This document shows, in pieces, positions 15,975 through 24,548 of a stretch of 64,000 bases of DNA (position 1 is its first letter; each line of letters begins with the position of its first letter). The stretch lies in NCBI GenBank assembly GCA_024693285.1, contig JAILLE010000020.1:1-64000 (forward strand). The letters are read 5' to 3'. This DNA is from Bacteroidales bacterium. GTDB taxonomy: Bacteria; Bacteroidota; Bacteroidia; Bacteroidales; UBA932. The notes under the pieces are model-generated. The model made no database searches. It saw only the letters and a list, made by a program, of their open reading frames with translations, and was not told the DNA's origin. The translations under genes were made by a program, and so were the position numbers.

Positions 15975-16763
15975 CTAATATTTCTTTTCTTTTCCACCGA
16001 GAATCTGCCTGACACGCAGGGGCTCGTTGGTTGTTATGCAGTCGACTCCGAGGCCGACCATATCCTTGATGTCCTCTTCCTTGTCGACCGTCCAGACATT
16101 GACGCTCATCTTGTTCTTGTGAGCCTGCTCAACCCAACTGGGGTTCTTGCGGAAGACGTTGTAGTGGTAGTCGATACCGTTGATGCCCTTGGCAAGGACC
16201 TCATCCGGAGACATATCACCGCTTAGGTACTGGTTGGTGAAGCCGGGACATAGGGCGGCTATCCTCTCGCAAATGTTGCGGCTGAACGATATGAATATCA
16301 CCTTCTTGGGATCAAACAGGCCATGCCTCTTGAGCGCCTCGATGCTCTTGTCGACCATGTAGTCCTCATGAGCTTTGTCATACTGCTGTTTTAGCTCGAA
16401 CACGAGGACAGTGCCACCCTTCTCACCTTGGGTCAAGTACTCGTCGAGGGTAGGGAGCTTCTCACCGTTCTTCAGTCGGTAATCCTTGAAATCCGCATAG
16501 TCATGAGTGTGGATACTCTTGCCTTGGATATCCCTGTCGTGATGGACGACAATCACCAGGTCAGAGGTGATGTGGACATCGAATTCGCTACCCCACAAAT
16601 TGTTTTTCTGGGCCATCTCCAGAGACTTGATGGAATTCTCGGCGAATCCAGCCTCTTCGCAGTTCCAGAAGCCCCTGTGGGCGGTTACGGCGATTTTCGG
16701 GGAACATGAGGCCACAAGTGCCACCACAGCGGCGACTGCCGCCAAACGGATGCTATTTCTCAT
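15975..16763 (-). CDS. Glycerophosphodiester phosphodiesterase-family lipoprotein
   Basis: This 262-residue protein has a short signal peptide with lipobox VASC and the GDPD TIM-barrel signatures: VTAHRGFW near the N-terminus, AENSIKSLEMA, EFDVHITSDLVIVVHHDRD with the metal-binding Glu and Asp and the catalytic His, then VFELK and the C-terminal VNVWTVDKEED. Such enzymes release glycerol 3-phosphate from deacylated phospholipid head groups in the periplasm. It lies 20 bases downstream of the CE7-like esterase on the same strand, so they are likely one operon. Both ends abut other genes. Confidence 0.92.
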   Translation of the reverse strand: MRNSIRLAAVAAVVALVASCSPKIAVTAHRGFWNCEEAGFAENSIKSLEMAQKNNLWGSEFDVHITSDLVIVVHHDRDIQGKSIHTHDYADFKDYRLKNGEKLPTLDEYLTQGEKGGTVLVFELKQQYDKAHEDYMVDKSIEALKRHGLFDPKKVIFISFSRNICERIAALCPGFTNQYLSGDMSPDEVLAKGINGIDYHYNVFRKNPSWVEQAHKNKMSVNVWTVDKEEDIKDMVGLGVDCITTNEPLRVRQILGGKEKKY

Positions 16764-16783
16764 TTTAGATGTGTTTATTAGTT

Positions 16784-18202
16784 TCAGTGTTCCACAAATT
16801 TAATAATATTCTTGATATAATCTTGCCTGAAACCCTCGACATTCTCGTTCCACCAAGCTTTGTATGGCTCTGGAATGGACGCTGACCAATGGTTGCGGTA
16901 TGGGCTGCTGATAATCTGGACCTCACCTGCGACTCCATTTATGCCGGAGAATATCTCTGATGGCGGGCATGTGGTGTCCACGAGGCCGATCTCGACGAGG
17001 AAACGGGCTTTGGATCCTTTCATTAATATGGCTCCATCGAAGTAAGGAGCCACTTTTTTCGCTCTCCGGGCGTTCTTTGGTGTAAGAATGTCTGTGTCCA
17101 CATCGAGTCTCGTGGAAGTTGGCGTGTCGACTCCGTTATATTCAATTGGCCAAGGCCAGGCGTCGTTCCTGCCTAGAAGGTAACCGCCGTTCCCGATCAT
17201 AGCCGGCACATTGATCACCACATCCGTGATACGGTCATCAAGGCCGGCCAGGGCTACCGCCTGCGCCCCTCCTTGGCTCTCTCCCAGCAAGATAATGGTT
17301 TTCCCGTCCCAAGCCGGATCCATAGTGATGTAGTCCAATGCCCTGATCGCCCGAAGGATCATTTTCCTGAAGTAATAAGAGTTCCTGGATGTGATCGGCC
17401 GGTAACTGTAGTCCTTCAATGGGCCTTCCTCAAGCGCTTTGTAATAAGCGTCATCGGCATCATTCAGCATTCCGTGCGCGTTGAAATCAAAGGCTATGGC
17501 TCCGTTCTGGGCCAAATCAGCGGCAGCCTGGGCTTTAGCCTTGCACCAGTCTCCGGATACCCCGGCGGCGTGGAGTTGGATGATTATGGGCAGAGACCCT
17601 TCCCGGGCGTCTTTCGGCCTCGCCACGTAGCCCCTGACAGGAACCGTGTCCAAGGCGCTGACCTCAACATCAAAGCACTCTATCCCATTGTCCCGGATGG
17701 CGACAGGGTTTGACGTCACTATCGTCTTCTTCTTACGGAGATGCCGTAGTTGGCGCTTCCAGTATCGCTTTAGATCTCTTGGAGGTTGAAAGCCAGGTTC
17801 GAATGCCGATCCATTTATAACATAGCCAATCCTTATCGCGTCTTCGGAAGGATTGAGGTTCATTGGTATCCTCTCTGGAAAAGACCCCTCTGGCCTGAAC
17901 TCCAGCATTACGGCCACAGGTCCTGTCCGGACATCAGTGAAAACGACCCGCGGACTGTTGACAACCCCGATTTTCTCTATGCGGGTCATCACTCCGTTTT
18001 CGAATACCGCTACTTCAAGTGGAGTGGGATAATCCTTGACGGGTTCGACGCTCACGATGACCGTGTCTGACGGGGCGTACTGACCGTTCGGATGATTAAG
18101 TCCAAATTTAAGGCTGTTCACGATTCCTTCACTGTGGCAAGGAGAAAGGGACAGGAAGAGTCCGATCGCTGTTACCGAGACGAATCTGGAAAGATTAATC
18201 AT
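16784..18202 (-). CDS. Acetyl xylan esterase-like (CE7/AXE1) exported alpha/beta hydrolase
   Basis: This 472-residue protein has a signal peptide, an N-terminal beta domain of about 130 residues not found in minimal CE7 enzymes, and an AXE1-type hydrolase domain. The nucleophile is Ser309 in GESQGG; downstream, GLVDTTCPPS carries the likely catalytic Asp and YRNHW the His. The conserved VRGYVARPKD and FDFNAHG segments support CE7. Relatives remove acetyl groups from xylo-oligosaccharides or other acetylated sugars, and bacterial versions with an extra N-domain are common in polysaccharide loci. It heads a two-gene minus-strand operon with the GDPD gene. Confidence 0.85.
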   Translation of the reverse strand: MINLSRFVSVTAIGLFLSLSPCHSEGIVNSLKFGLNHPNGQYAPSDTVIVSVEPVKDYPTPLEVAVFENGVMTRIEKIGVVNSPRVVFTDVRTGPVAVMLEFRPEGSFPERIPMNLNPSEDAIRIGYVINGSAFEPGFQPPRDLKRYWKRQLRHLRKKKTIVTSNPVAIRDNGIECFDVEVSALDTVPVRGYVARPKDAREGSLPIIIQLHAAGVSGDWCKAKAQAAADLAQNGAIAFDFNAHGMLNDADDAYYKALEEGPLKDYSYRPITSRNSYYFRKMILRAIRALDYITMDPAWDGKTIILLGESQGGAQAVALAGLDDRITDVVINVPAMIGNGGYLLGRNDAWPWPIEYNGVDTPTSTRLDVDTDILTPKNARRAKKVAPYFDGAILMKGSKARFLVEIGLVDTTCPPSEIFSGINGVAGEVQIISSPYRNHWSASIPEPYKAWWNENVEGFRQDYIKNIIKFVEH

Positions 18203-18281
18203 ATTAAAAGATTTATAGTTTTCACTTGCGTGCCAGCGGTAAATATAGGTATATTCTTACTGAATAATCGCGGAATTTGGT

Positions 18282-18289
18282 TATTTTTG
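18282..18289 (+). promoter_or_regulatory. -7 box upstream of pgi
   Basis: TATTTTTG matches TAnnTTTG and ends 38 bases before the pgi start, a normal leader length. A clear -33 TTTG at the proper spacing was not found. It would drive the six-gene plus-strand run that begins with pgi. Confidence 0.5.
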
Positions 18290-18327
18290 TAAGTTAGGAC
18301 AAAAACGAAATCAAATTATTTAATGAT

Positions 18328-19662
18328 ATGGTAAAAGTTAATTTGGGAGGTTGCGACTCCTTTGTGAAAGACGCTGATTACAAGGTTTATGTGGAGAAGG
18401 CTCTGAATGCTCTTGATGTTCTGGAGTCAGGAACCGGGGCTGGAAATGACTTTATAGGTTGGAAGCATCTTCCTTCCGAGACTCCGGAGTCGTTGATAGA
18501 GGAGTGTGAGGCTGTACGTGACTGCTGGAAAGCCAAGGGTGTCGATCTGGTCGTGGTCATAGGAATCGGAGGCTCATACCTTGGCGCCCGTTGCGCTATC
18601 GAGGCTCTTTCCCACAATTTCGCCAAGCAGCTTTCCGGCAAGAAGGACGCTCCCGAGGTGGTATTCGCCGGGAATAACCTGTCTGAGGAATATCTTGCTG
18701 AGTTGATGGACCTTGTGGCTGAGAGGAACACCGCTACAATCGTCATCTCCAAGTCCGGGACCACCACCGAGCCTGCGGTAGCCTTCAGGGTAGTCAAAGA
18801 ATATATCGAGAAGACATATTCTGACGCCTCAGAGAGGATCGTCGCCATCACTGACGCCAAGAAAGGCGCTCTCAAGACTCTTGCCACCCAGGAGGGTTAC
18901 AAGACATTCGTGGTTCCTGACAATGTCGGAGGACGCTATTCTGTTCTTACCCCTGTCGGTCTTCTTCCCATTGTCGTGGCCGGTTTCGATGTCCGCGAGA
19001 TGCTTGCCGGTGCCAAGGAGATGGAAAAGGCTTGCTCCGTCCGTTCTGAGGAGAACCCTGCCGTCAAGTATGCCGCTATGAGGAACCTGCTCTATACTGA
19101 GCTTGGAAAGAAGATAGAGATACTTGTGGCGTTCAATCCTAAACTCCAGTATCTCGGCGAGTGGTGGAAGCAGCTCTTCGGCGAGTCCGAGGGCAAGGAA
19201 CTTAAGGGTATATATCCCGCTTCCGTCAACTTCACGACGGATCTCCACTCAATGGGCCAGTTTATCCAGGAGGGTGAGAGGATACTGTTCGAGACAGTCG
19301 TAAGTGTTGAGAAGAGCAACCGCAGCGTCATTATCGGAAGCGATCCCCAGAACCTCGATCAGCTTAATTACCTTGCCGGCCAGCATGTGGAGCACTGCAA
19401 TGCCATGGCCCAGCTCGGAACAAAGCTCGCCCATATTGATGGCGGTGTCCCTCAGCTCGAGGTGTCGATTGAGAATCTCAGTTCCTTCAATATCGGAGGT
19501 CTCTTCCAGTTCTTCGAGTATTCTTGTGGAATAAGCGCTTATGTGCTGGGAATCAATCCTTTCAACCAGCCTGGTGTGGAGGCTTACAAGAAGAACATGT
19601 TCGCGTTGCTTGAGAAGCCCGGCTACGAGGAGCAGACAAAGGCCATCAAGGAGAGATTGTAG
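18328..19662 (+). CDS. pgi: Glucose-6-phosphate isomerase
   Basis: This 444-residue cytoplasmic enzyme interconverts glucose 6-phosphate and fructose 6-phosphate. Sugar-isomerase signatures are clear: VVVIGIGGSYLGARCAIEAL, the phosphate-binding SKSGTTTE at residues 141-148, VGGRYSVLTPVGLLP, and the C-terminal NPFNQPGVEAYKKNMFALL. Length fits the short bacterial class. The next gene begins 3 bases later, so pgi is the first gene of an operon that continues into sugar activation genes. That setting is unusual for a housekeeping isomerase and suggests supply of, or draw on, the hexose-phosphate pool. Confidence 0.97.
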   Translation: MVKVNLGGCDSFVKDADYKVYVEKALNALDVLESGTGAGNDFIGWKHLPSETPESLIEECEAVRDCWKAKGVDLVVVIGIGGSYLGARCAIEALSHNFAKQLSGKKDAPEVVFAGNNLSEEYLAELMDLVAERNTATIVISKSGTTTEPAVAFRVVKEYIEKTYSDASERIVAITDAKKGALKTLATQEGYKTFVVPDNVGGRYSVLTPVGLLPIVVAGFDVREMLAGAKEMEKACSVRSEENPAVKYAAMRNLLYTELGKKIEILVAFNPKLQYLGEWWKQLFGESEGKELKGIYPASVNFTTDLHSMGQFIQEGERILFETVVSVEKSNRSVIIGSDPQNLDQLNYLAGQHVEHCNAMAQLGTKLAHIDGGVPQLEVSIENLSSFNIGGLFQFFEYSCGISAYVLGINPFNQPGVEAYKKNMFALLEKPGYEEQTKAIKERL

Positions 19663-19665
19663 ATT

Positions 19666-20838
19666 ATGCGTTGCCAGGAAAAATTCTACGAGATTTACAA
19701 AAGGGAGCCGGAAGGGCTTTCCTTCTGCCCTTACCGTGTCTGTCCGATTGGCGCCCATTCCGACCATCAGCTCGGGAAGATCACCGGTCTGGCCATTGAC
19801 AAGGGTATCCATATAGCATATTCCCCTAAACAAAACGGAGTTATCGAGCTTTCCTCGCTTCAGTTTAAGAAGCGCGCCCAATGGCATGTGCGGGCTATCC
19901 CCGAGGAAAAACAGAACGATTGGGCAGATTATCTCCGCGGGGCGACCAAGGAGCTGTTTCAAGTCTATCCTATCAGGGTTGGGCTGAGTGGAGTCATCGA
20001 GGGTTCCCTCCCGATCGGAGGCCTTTCCTCATCCGCTGCCGTGACCATCTCTTTCATGAAGGCTTTGTGCCGGGTCAACGGTCTGCATCTTGAGGATAAT
20101 GAGTTGATAGCCATGGCGATGGCCGCCGAGAACAAGTATGTCGGTGTATCCAGTGGAAAGCTCGATCAGAGTTGCGAGGTATTCTCTAAGAAAGACCACC
20201 TTCTATATCTGGACACCTTGGATGACAGCTATGAGCTGATCCCGGCCTCTCCCGTTATGAAACCCTACGAGATTGCTATTTTCTTTAGCGGTGTCGAAAG
20301 GACCCTGGCTGGCAGCAAGTTCAATATGAGGGTGGATGAGTGCAAGAGCGCGGCTTATGCCCTGAAGGCTTATGCCGGAATGGAATACGGCAAGTTCAAG
20401 GAGACTCATTTGAGAGAGGTTCCCCGTGAAGTCTATGAGACCTACAAAGACCGTTTGCCGGACAACTGGCGCAAGCGCGCTCAGCATTGGTACACTGAGT
20501 TCGACAGGGTCCAGCAGGGAGCCGAGGCTTGGCGAAGGGGAGATATCGAGGAATACGGAAGGCTGAGTTTCGAGAGTGGACGCTCATCTATCGAGGCTTG
20601 GGAGACCGGCTCGCCTGAGCTCAAGAAGATATATGATATCATGACCAAGACCGACGGGATTTATGGTGGTCGTTTCAGCGGTGCCGGTTTCAAGGGCTGT
20701 TGCATGGCCCTGATCGATCCGTCTTTCAAGGACAGTATATTCGAGAAGGTCGAAAGGGAGTATCTTGCTGAGTTCCCGGAACTTAAAGGTCATTATTCAG
20801 CCTATGTCTGCCATAGCGCGGACGGGGTCAAAATCTGA
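19666..20838 (+). CDS. GHMP sugar kinase, galacturonokinase/galactokinase-like
   Basis: This is a 390-residue cytoplasmic GHMP-family kinase. The sugar-recognition motif reads PYRVCPIGAHSDHQLG (residues 22-37), unlike the GEHTDYNxG of ordinary galactokinases but close to what I recall of plant galacturonokinase (PYRICPLGAHIDHQGG). The ATP-binding motif is PIGGLSSSAA (116-125) and motif 3 is GRFSGAGFKGCC (335-346), again like the plant enzyme. I infer phosphorylation of a sugar, perhaps D-galacturonate, at O1. The following nucleotidyltransferase gene overlaps its stop codon, which fits a two-step activation to a nucleotide sugar. A diverged galactokinase remains possible. Confidence 0.82.
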   Translation: MRCQEKFYEIYKREPEGLSFCPYRVCPIGAHSDHQLGKITGLAIDKGIHIAYSPKQNGVIELSSLQFKKRAQWHVRAIPEEKQNDWADYLRGATKELFQVYPIRVGLSGVIEGSLPIGGLSSSAAVTISFMKALCRVNGLHLEDNELIAMAMAAENKYVGVSSGKLDQSCEVFSKKDHLLYLDTLDDSYELIPASPVMKPYEIAIFFSGVERTLAGSKFNMRVDECKSAAYALKAYAGMEYGKFKETHLREVPREVYETYKDRLPDNWRKRAQHWYTEFDRVQQGAEAWRRGDIEEYGRLSFESGRSSIEAWETGSPELKKIYDIMTKTDGIYGGRFSGAGFKGCCMALIDPSFKDSIFEKVEREYLAEFPELKGHYSAYVCHSADGVKI

Positions 20839-21581
20839 TGTTTATGAAGTGCCTTTTCCTTGCCGCGGGCTATGCCACCCGCCTGCGTCCCTTGACGGAC
20901 AATTTCCCGAAACCTTTGCTGGAGGTCGGTGGAAAGCCTATCCTTGACTGGCTGGTTGAGGACATCGCCTCCACCGGTAAGGTGGATGGTTTCGTGGTGA
21001 TTTCCAATCACAGGTTCGCCCTGATTTTCGAGGAATGGGCCTCTGGCAGGCCTGAGGATATTACGGTTGTTGATGACGGTACCTCCACCAATGAGACCCG
21101 TCTCGGAGCGGTGAAGGACATTCAGTTTGCTGTTGATACCCTTTCCCTCGACGATGATCTGCTGGTTGTGGCAGGTGACAACTTGCTGGACTTCAGTCTC
21201 GGGAATTTCGTGGAGTATGCTCTCGGGAAAGGAACCTCATGTGTAATGAGGTATTTCGAACATTCCAAGGAACGGCTCCATAAGTGCGGGATTCTGGAGG
21301 TTGACACTGACGGGCTCATTGTCGGAATGGAGGAGAAGCCAGCCGAACCGAAGTCCCACTGGGCTTGTCCGCCATTTTACTTTTACAAGAAGGAGGATGT
21401 CTCCCGTATTCCTGAGGCAATAGCTTCCGGATGCGGGACTGACGCCCCCGGAAGTCTCGTGGCATGGCTCTCGACGAAGGTCCCTGTCCATGCTATGGAG
21501 ATGCCTGGAAAGCGTTTTGACATCGGTGACATCAAAAGTTACGAGGCTGTCAAAGCTGAATTTGAGAATATTCGTAAATAG
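20838..21581 (+). CDS. Sugar-1-phosphate nucleotidyltransferase-like protein
   Basis: This is a 247-residue cytoplasmic NTP_transferase-fold protein. The N-terminal nucleotide-binding loop is LAAGYATRLRPLTDNFPKPL (residues 8-27) followed by EVGGKPILDWL; the metal-binding Asp lies in VVAGDNLLDF and the sugar-binding part in GMEEKPAEP and PPFYFYKK. Its start overlaps the kinase stop (TGATG), so the two are translationally coupled. By context it would convert the kinase product, a sugar 1-phosphate, to an NDP-sugar. Family members use UTP, dTTP, CTP or GTP, and the base cannot be told from the sequence. Confidence 0.85.
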   Translation: MFMKCLFLAAGYATRLRPLTDNFPKPLLEVGGKPILDWLVEDIASTGKVDGFVVISNHRFALIFEEWASGRPEDITVVDDGTSTNETRLGAVKDIQFAVDTLSLDDDLLVVAGDNLLDFSLGNFVEYALGKGTSCVMRYFEHSKERLHKCGILEVDTDGLIVGMEEKPAEPKSHWACPPFYFYKKEDVSRIPEAIASGCGTDAPGSLVAWLSTKVPVHAMEMPGKRFDIGDIKSYEAVKAEFENIRK

Positions 21582-21587
21582 TTGGAT

Positions 21588-22799
21588 ATGAGACGTTTCC
21601 TTTTCCTTATTTTCTTTGCCGCGATTACAGTGATGACTTGTTCCTGCTCATCGCGGCCAAAAAACGAGTCTGCTCTGCCGAAGGAAGACATCTATGTCTG
21701 TGCCTACATCTGGCCATCCTGCCACGATGACCCTCTAGCTCATAAATGGCTCTGGGAAGATGGAATAGGGGAGTGGGAAGTCATCAAAAAGGGTGACAAG
21801 CGTTTCCCGGAGCATTACCAGCCTCGCCTTCCCCTTTGGGGGTACGAGTTGGACAACGATCCGGTTGTCGTGGAAAAATGGATTCAGACCGCTTTAAAGT
21901 ACGGAGTCAACACTTTCATTTACGATTGGTATTGGTATAACGATCCTGACGGATATAGCGGGCCTTATCTTGAAAGTGCGCTTAACGACGGTTTTCTTGG
22001 AGCTCCGAGCCATGACAAGATGAATTTCTACATCATGTGGGCAAACCACGATGTGAAGTACAACTATTGGAACTACCATAAGTGGGGAGACAATGAGGAG
22101 CGTCTTTTCAATCCTGATGTGGACTGGGACCAGTTCAAGAAAGTTGTGGACAGGGTTATAAACCAGTACTTCAAGCTTCCTGAATATGTCAAGATCGATG
22201 GCTGCCCTGTGCTTGGGATATTCTCGATCGAGAATCTGATCCGGGGACTGGGCTCACTTGAGGAAACCGCGAAGGCTATGGACTATTTCCGCTCGGAAGT
22301 GCGTAAGGCAGGTTTCCCTGATCTTCATCTGCAGCAGATCCAGGGCGGAGGTTCCAAGATGGGGCCCGAGAGGATCGAAGCGATGAACAGGATCATAAAG
22401 GCTATCGGAATAAACAGTGAGGCCCTTTACAACATGGGAGGCTTCGATCCTGATTATCTTGTCCAGGGCAACGAGGCGATCGCTATCCGGGAACAGATGG
22501 ACGAAGTGTTTGATATTCCGGTATTTCCATGCGTTTCTATCGGATGGGATGACACCCCCCGTTTCCCAGCGAAGGGACCAGCGGACGTTACCCGTTGGCA
22601 TAACACCCCGCAGTCTTTCGCCACCTTCCTTGCCAAGGCTAAGAAATATGTTGAAGACCATCCTGACCAGCCACGTTTCATGATGATCAACGCATGGAAC
22701 GAGTGGGTCGAGGGCAGTTACCTTCTCCCTGACCATCTGAATGGTTTCGGCTATCTCCAGGCTGTAAGAGATGTCCTGGATGGAAAATATGATAACTAA
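21588..22799 (+). CDS. GH99-like / WbsX-family lipoprotein
   Basis: This 403-residue exported protein has a signal peptide rich in Phe and Leu ending at a Cys-rich lipobox (MTCSCSS). The WbsX/GH99-like domain (PF14307) shows as VCAYIWPSCHDDPLAHKWLW, YGVNTFIYDWYWYNDP, FYIMWANHDV and the C-terminal NAWNEWVEGSYLLPD. Cytoplasmic relatives sit in O-antigen clusters; exported ones in Bacteroidetes are thought to be endo-acting glycosidases, so hydrolysis of a mannose- or uronate-containing glycan is possible but unproven. The ATG at 21588 is preferred to a TTG six bases earlier. Gaps of 6 and 12 bases to its neighbours place it inside the operon. Confidence 0.83.
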   Translation: MRRFLFLIFFAAITVMTCSCSSRPKNESALPKEDIYVCAYIWPSCHDDPLAHKWLWEDGIGEWEVIKKGDKRFPEHYQPRLPLWGYELDNDPVVVEKWIQTALKYGVNTFIYDWYWYNDPDGYSGPYLESALNDGFLGAPSHDKMNFYIMWANHDVKYNYWNYHKWGDNEERLFNPDVDWDQFKKVVDRVINQYFKLPEYVKIDGCPVLGIFSIENLIRGLGSLEETAKAMDYFRSEVRKAGFPDLHLQQIQGGGSKMGPERIEAMNRIIKAIGINSEALYNMGGFDPDYLVQGNEAIAIREQMDEVFDIPVFPCVSIGWDDTPRFPAKGPADVTRWHNTPQSFATFLAKAKKYVEDHPDQPRFMMINAWNEWVEGSYLLPDHLNGFGYLQAVRDVLDGKYDN

Positions 22800-22811
22800 T
22801 AACCACCATCT

Positions 22812-24527
22812 ATGAAAAAAGCTATTTTGATCTTGTCTCTTTTATCGTTTCTGGCTCCAAGCCTTCTCGCTCAGAACCAGGAGATTCGGGACGTTGACAT
22901 CACAATCAATCTTTCAGACAAAGGCTCAGCCATTTTCAATGAGCGTTGGGACATCAACACCGGCCCTAATTCCACCGAGTGGTATCTCGTCCGAGAAAAC
23001 CTCGGGGATATCATTATTCCCAAGTTTACGGTTATCGATGGTGATACCGGCAAGAAACTGGAGGATATAGGGGAATGGGACATCAATAAGACTCTTGATG
23101 AGAAGGCCGGGAAGTCCGGAATAGTCCACAAGGAGGAAGGCATGGAACTGTGTTGGGGCATCGCTCCCCGTGGGGATCGTGTCTTCTATGCCATCTATAG
23201 CATGGTCAAGGCGATGAAGTCTCTCAACGATTATGACATGCTACATCTCCAGGTGATCTCGCCAGGATTGAGTACTCCTCCCAAGCATGTGAAAGTGACT
23301 GTCAAATCATCTGATTTCCAGTTGGATACGACCAACACGAGGGCGTGGGGATTCGGTTTTGAGGGCACTACGACTTTTACGGACAGCACAATCGTATTCG
23401 AATCGACAAAGCCTTTAAGGACGGATGATTCGGCTATTATCCTGCTCCGTTTCAACAAAGGTTTGTTCGCGCCTTTAAGTGTCCAAGAGAAAGATTTCCA
23501 GGAGGTTCTGGATGTCGCCCTCAAGGGAGCTAAGTTCGCTGACGATGAGGAGGTGGATCCCGTGGCAGAGGGAATCGCCGGATCCTTAACCCTTCTATTT
23601 GTGTATTTTCTGTTTATTCGCCCTATCATCAGATTTTTCAGAAAGGCATCCGGGAAGCTTACCAAGAAAGAGAAAAAACGGATTCTCGGAGTCAAACCGA
23701 AGAACGTTGAATGGTACAGGGATATTCCCCTTGAGGGGCATCTGGCCGCTGATGATTTCATTTTGAGAAAGTTAGAGGAAAAACACAAGGAAAATAACCT
23801 TGCTTTAGCTATCATTCTCAGGCTTGTCCATGAAGGTTATCTGGAGCCGTCCAGGGAACTTGAGGATAATAAGATTGAACTAAAGTTCACGGATAAGGAT
23901 CCGAGTGGAATGTATTCTTATCAGAAGAGATTCTATAACATCCTGAAAGAGTCGTCAGGAGAAGATAAGGTCTTGCAGGACAAGGAGTTCTCTAAATGGG
24001 CAAAGGAGCATTCCAGCATTGTGTACAACTGGACCCAGGACACTCAGACTGCCGCGTCCGATTTCCTTAAGGAAAAAGAGTACTACAGTAGGAGTTACAA
24101 GTTCACTAACTCAGGTCAGGAGCAGGCCCGCCATTTAATGGGACTCAAGAAATACCTTGAGGATTTTACTCTTGTTTCCCAGAGGGAGACCATTGAGGCA
24201 AGGCTTTGGAAAGAGTATCTTGTCCACGCCGCTCTTTTCGGAATCGCTGACAAGGTCGCCAAGCAACTGAAGGACATAGATCCCAAGTTCTTCGGGCAAA
24301 CTTTCTCCTATGACTACAATACATTCTCTTCTGTTTTGAATAGTAGCCACGCTATCTCCGACTATGTGCGTACCGCGTCTATTCTTGGGACTCCTCGTCC
24401 TACATACTCATCCTCTGGTGGCAGCTACAGCAGCAGCCACAGCAGCAGGGGCGGTTACGGAGGGCATACCTCATCTCGCGGAGGCGGAGGCTACAGCGGC
24501 GGAGGTCGAGGTGGCGGAGGACGTTAA
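22812..24527 (+). CDS. DUF2207 membrane protein
   Basis: This 571-residue protein has a cleavable signal peptide (ending LLAQNQE), an extracytoplasmic beta domain of about 220 residues with the DUF2207 pattern (ITINLSDKGSAIFNERWDI), one clear transmembrane helix near residue 260 (LTLLFVYFLFIRPII), and a cytoplasmic part. The tail of about 45 residues is almost only Gly, Ser, Tyr and Arg (GGYSGGGRGGGGR at the end). DUF2207 proteins occur widely in bacteria with this Gly-rich tail; their function is unknown. It lies in the middle of the pgi operon, but nothing links it directly to sugar metabolism. Confidence 0.85.
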   Translation: MKKAILILSLLSFLAPSLLAQNQEIRDVDITINLSDKGSAIFNERWDINTGPNSTEWYLVRENLGDIIIPKFTVIDGDTGKKLEDIGEWDINKTLDEKAGKSGIVHKEEGMELCWGIAPRGDRVFYAIYSMVKAMKSLNDYDMLHLQVISPGLSTPPKHVKVTVKSSDFQLDTTNTRAWGFGFEGTTTFTDSTIVFESTKPLRTDDSAIILLRFNKGLFAPLSVQEKDFQEVLDVALKGAKFADDEEVDPVAEGIAGSLTLLFVYFLFIRPIIRFFRKASGKLTKKEKKRILGVKPKNVEWYRDIPLEGHLAADDFILRKLEEKHKENNLALAIILRLVHEGYLEPSRELEDNKIELKFTDKDPSGMYSYQKRFYNILKESSGEDKVLQDKEFSKWAKEHSSIVYNWTQDTQTAASDFLKEKEYYSRSYKFTNSGQEQARHLMGLKKYLEDFTLVSQRETIEARLWKEYLVHAALFGIADKVAKQLKDIDPKFFGQTFSYDYNTFSSVLNSSHAISDYVRTASILGTPRPTYSSSGGSYSSSHSSRGGYGGHTSSRGGGGYSGGGRGGGGR

Positions 24528-24548
24528 CTGATTGTCACATTATATTTT

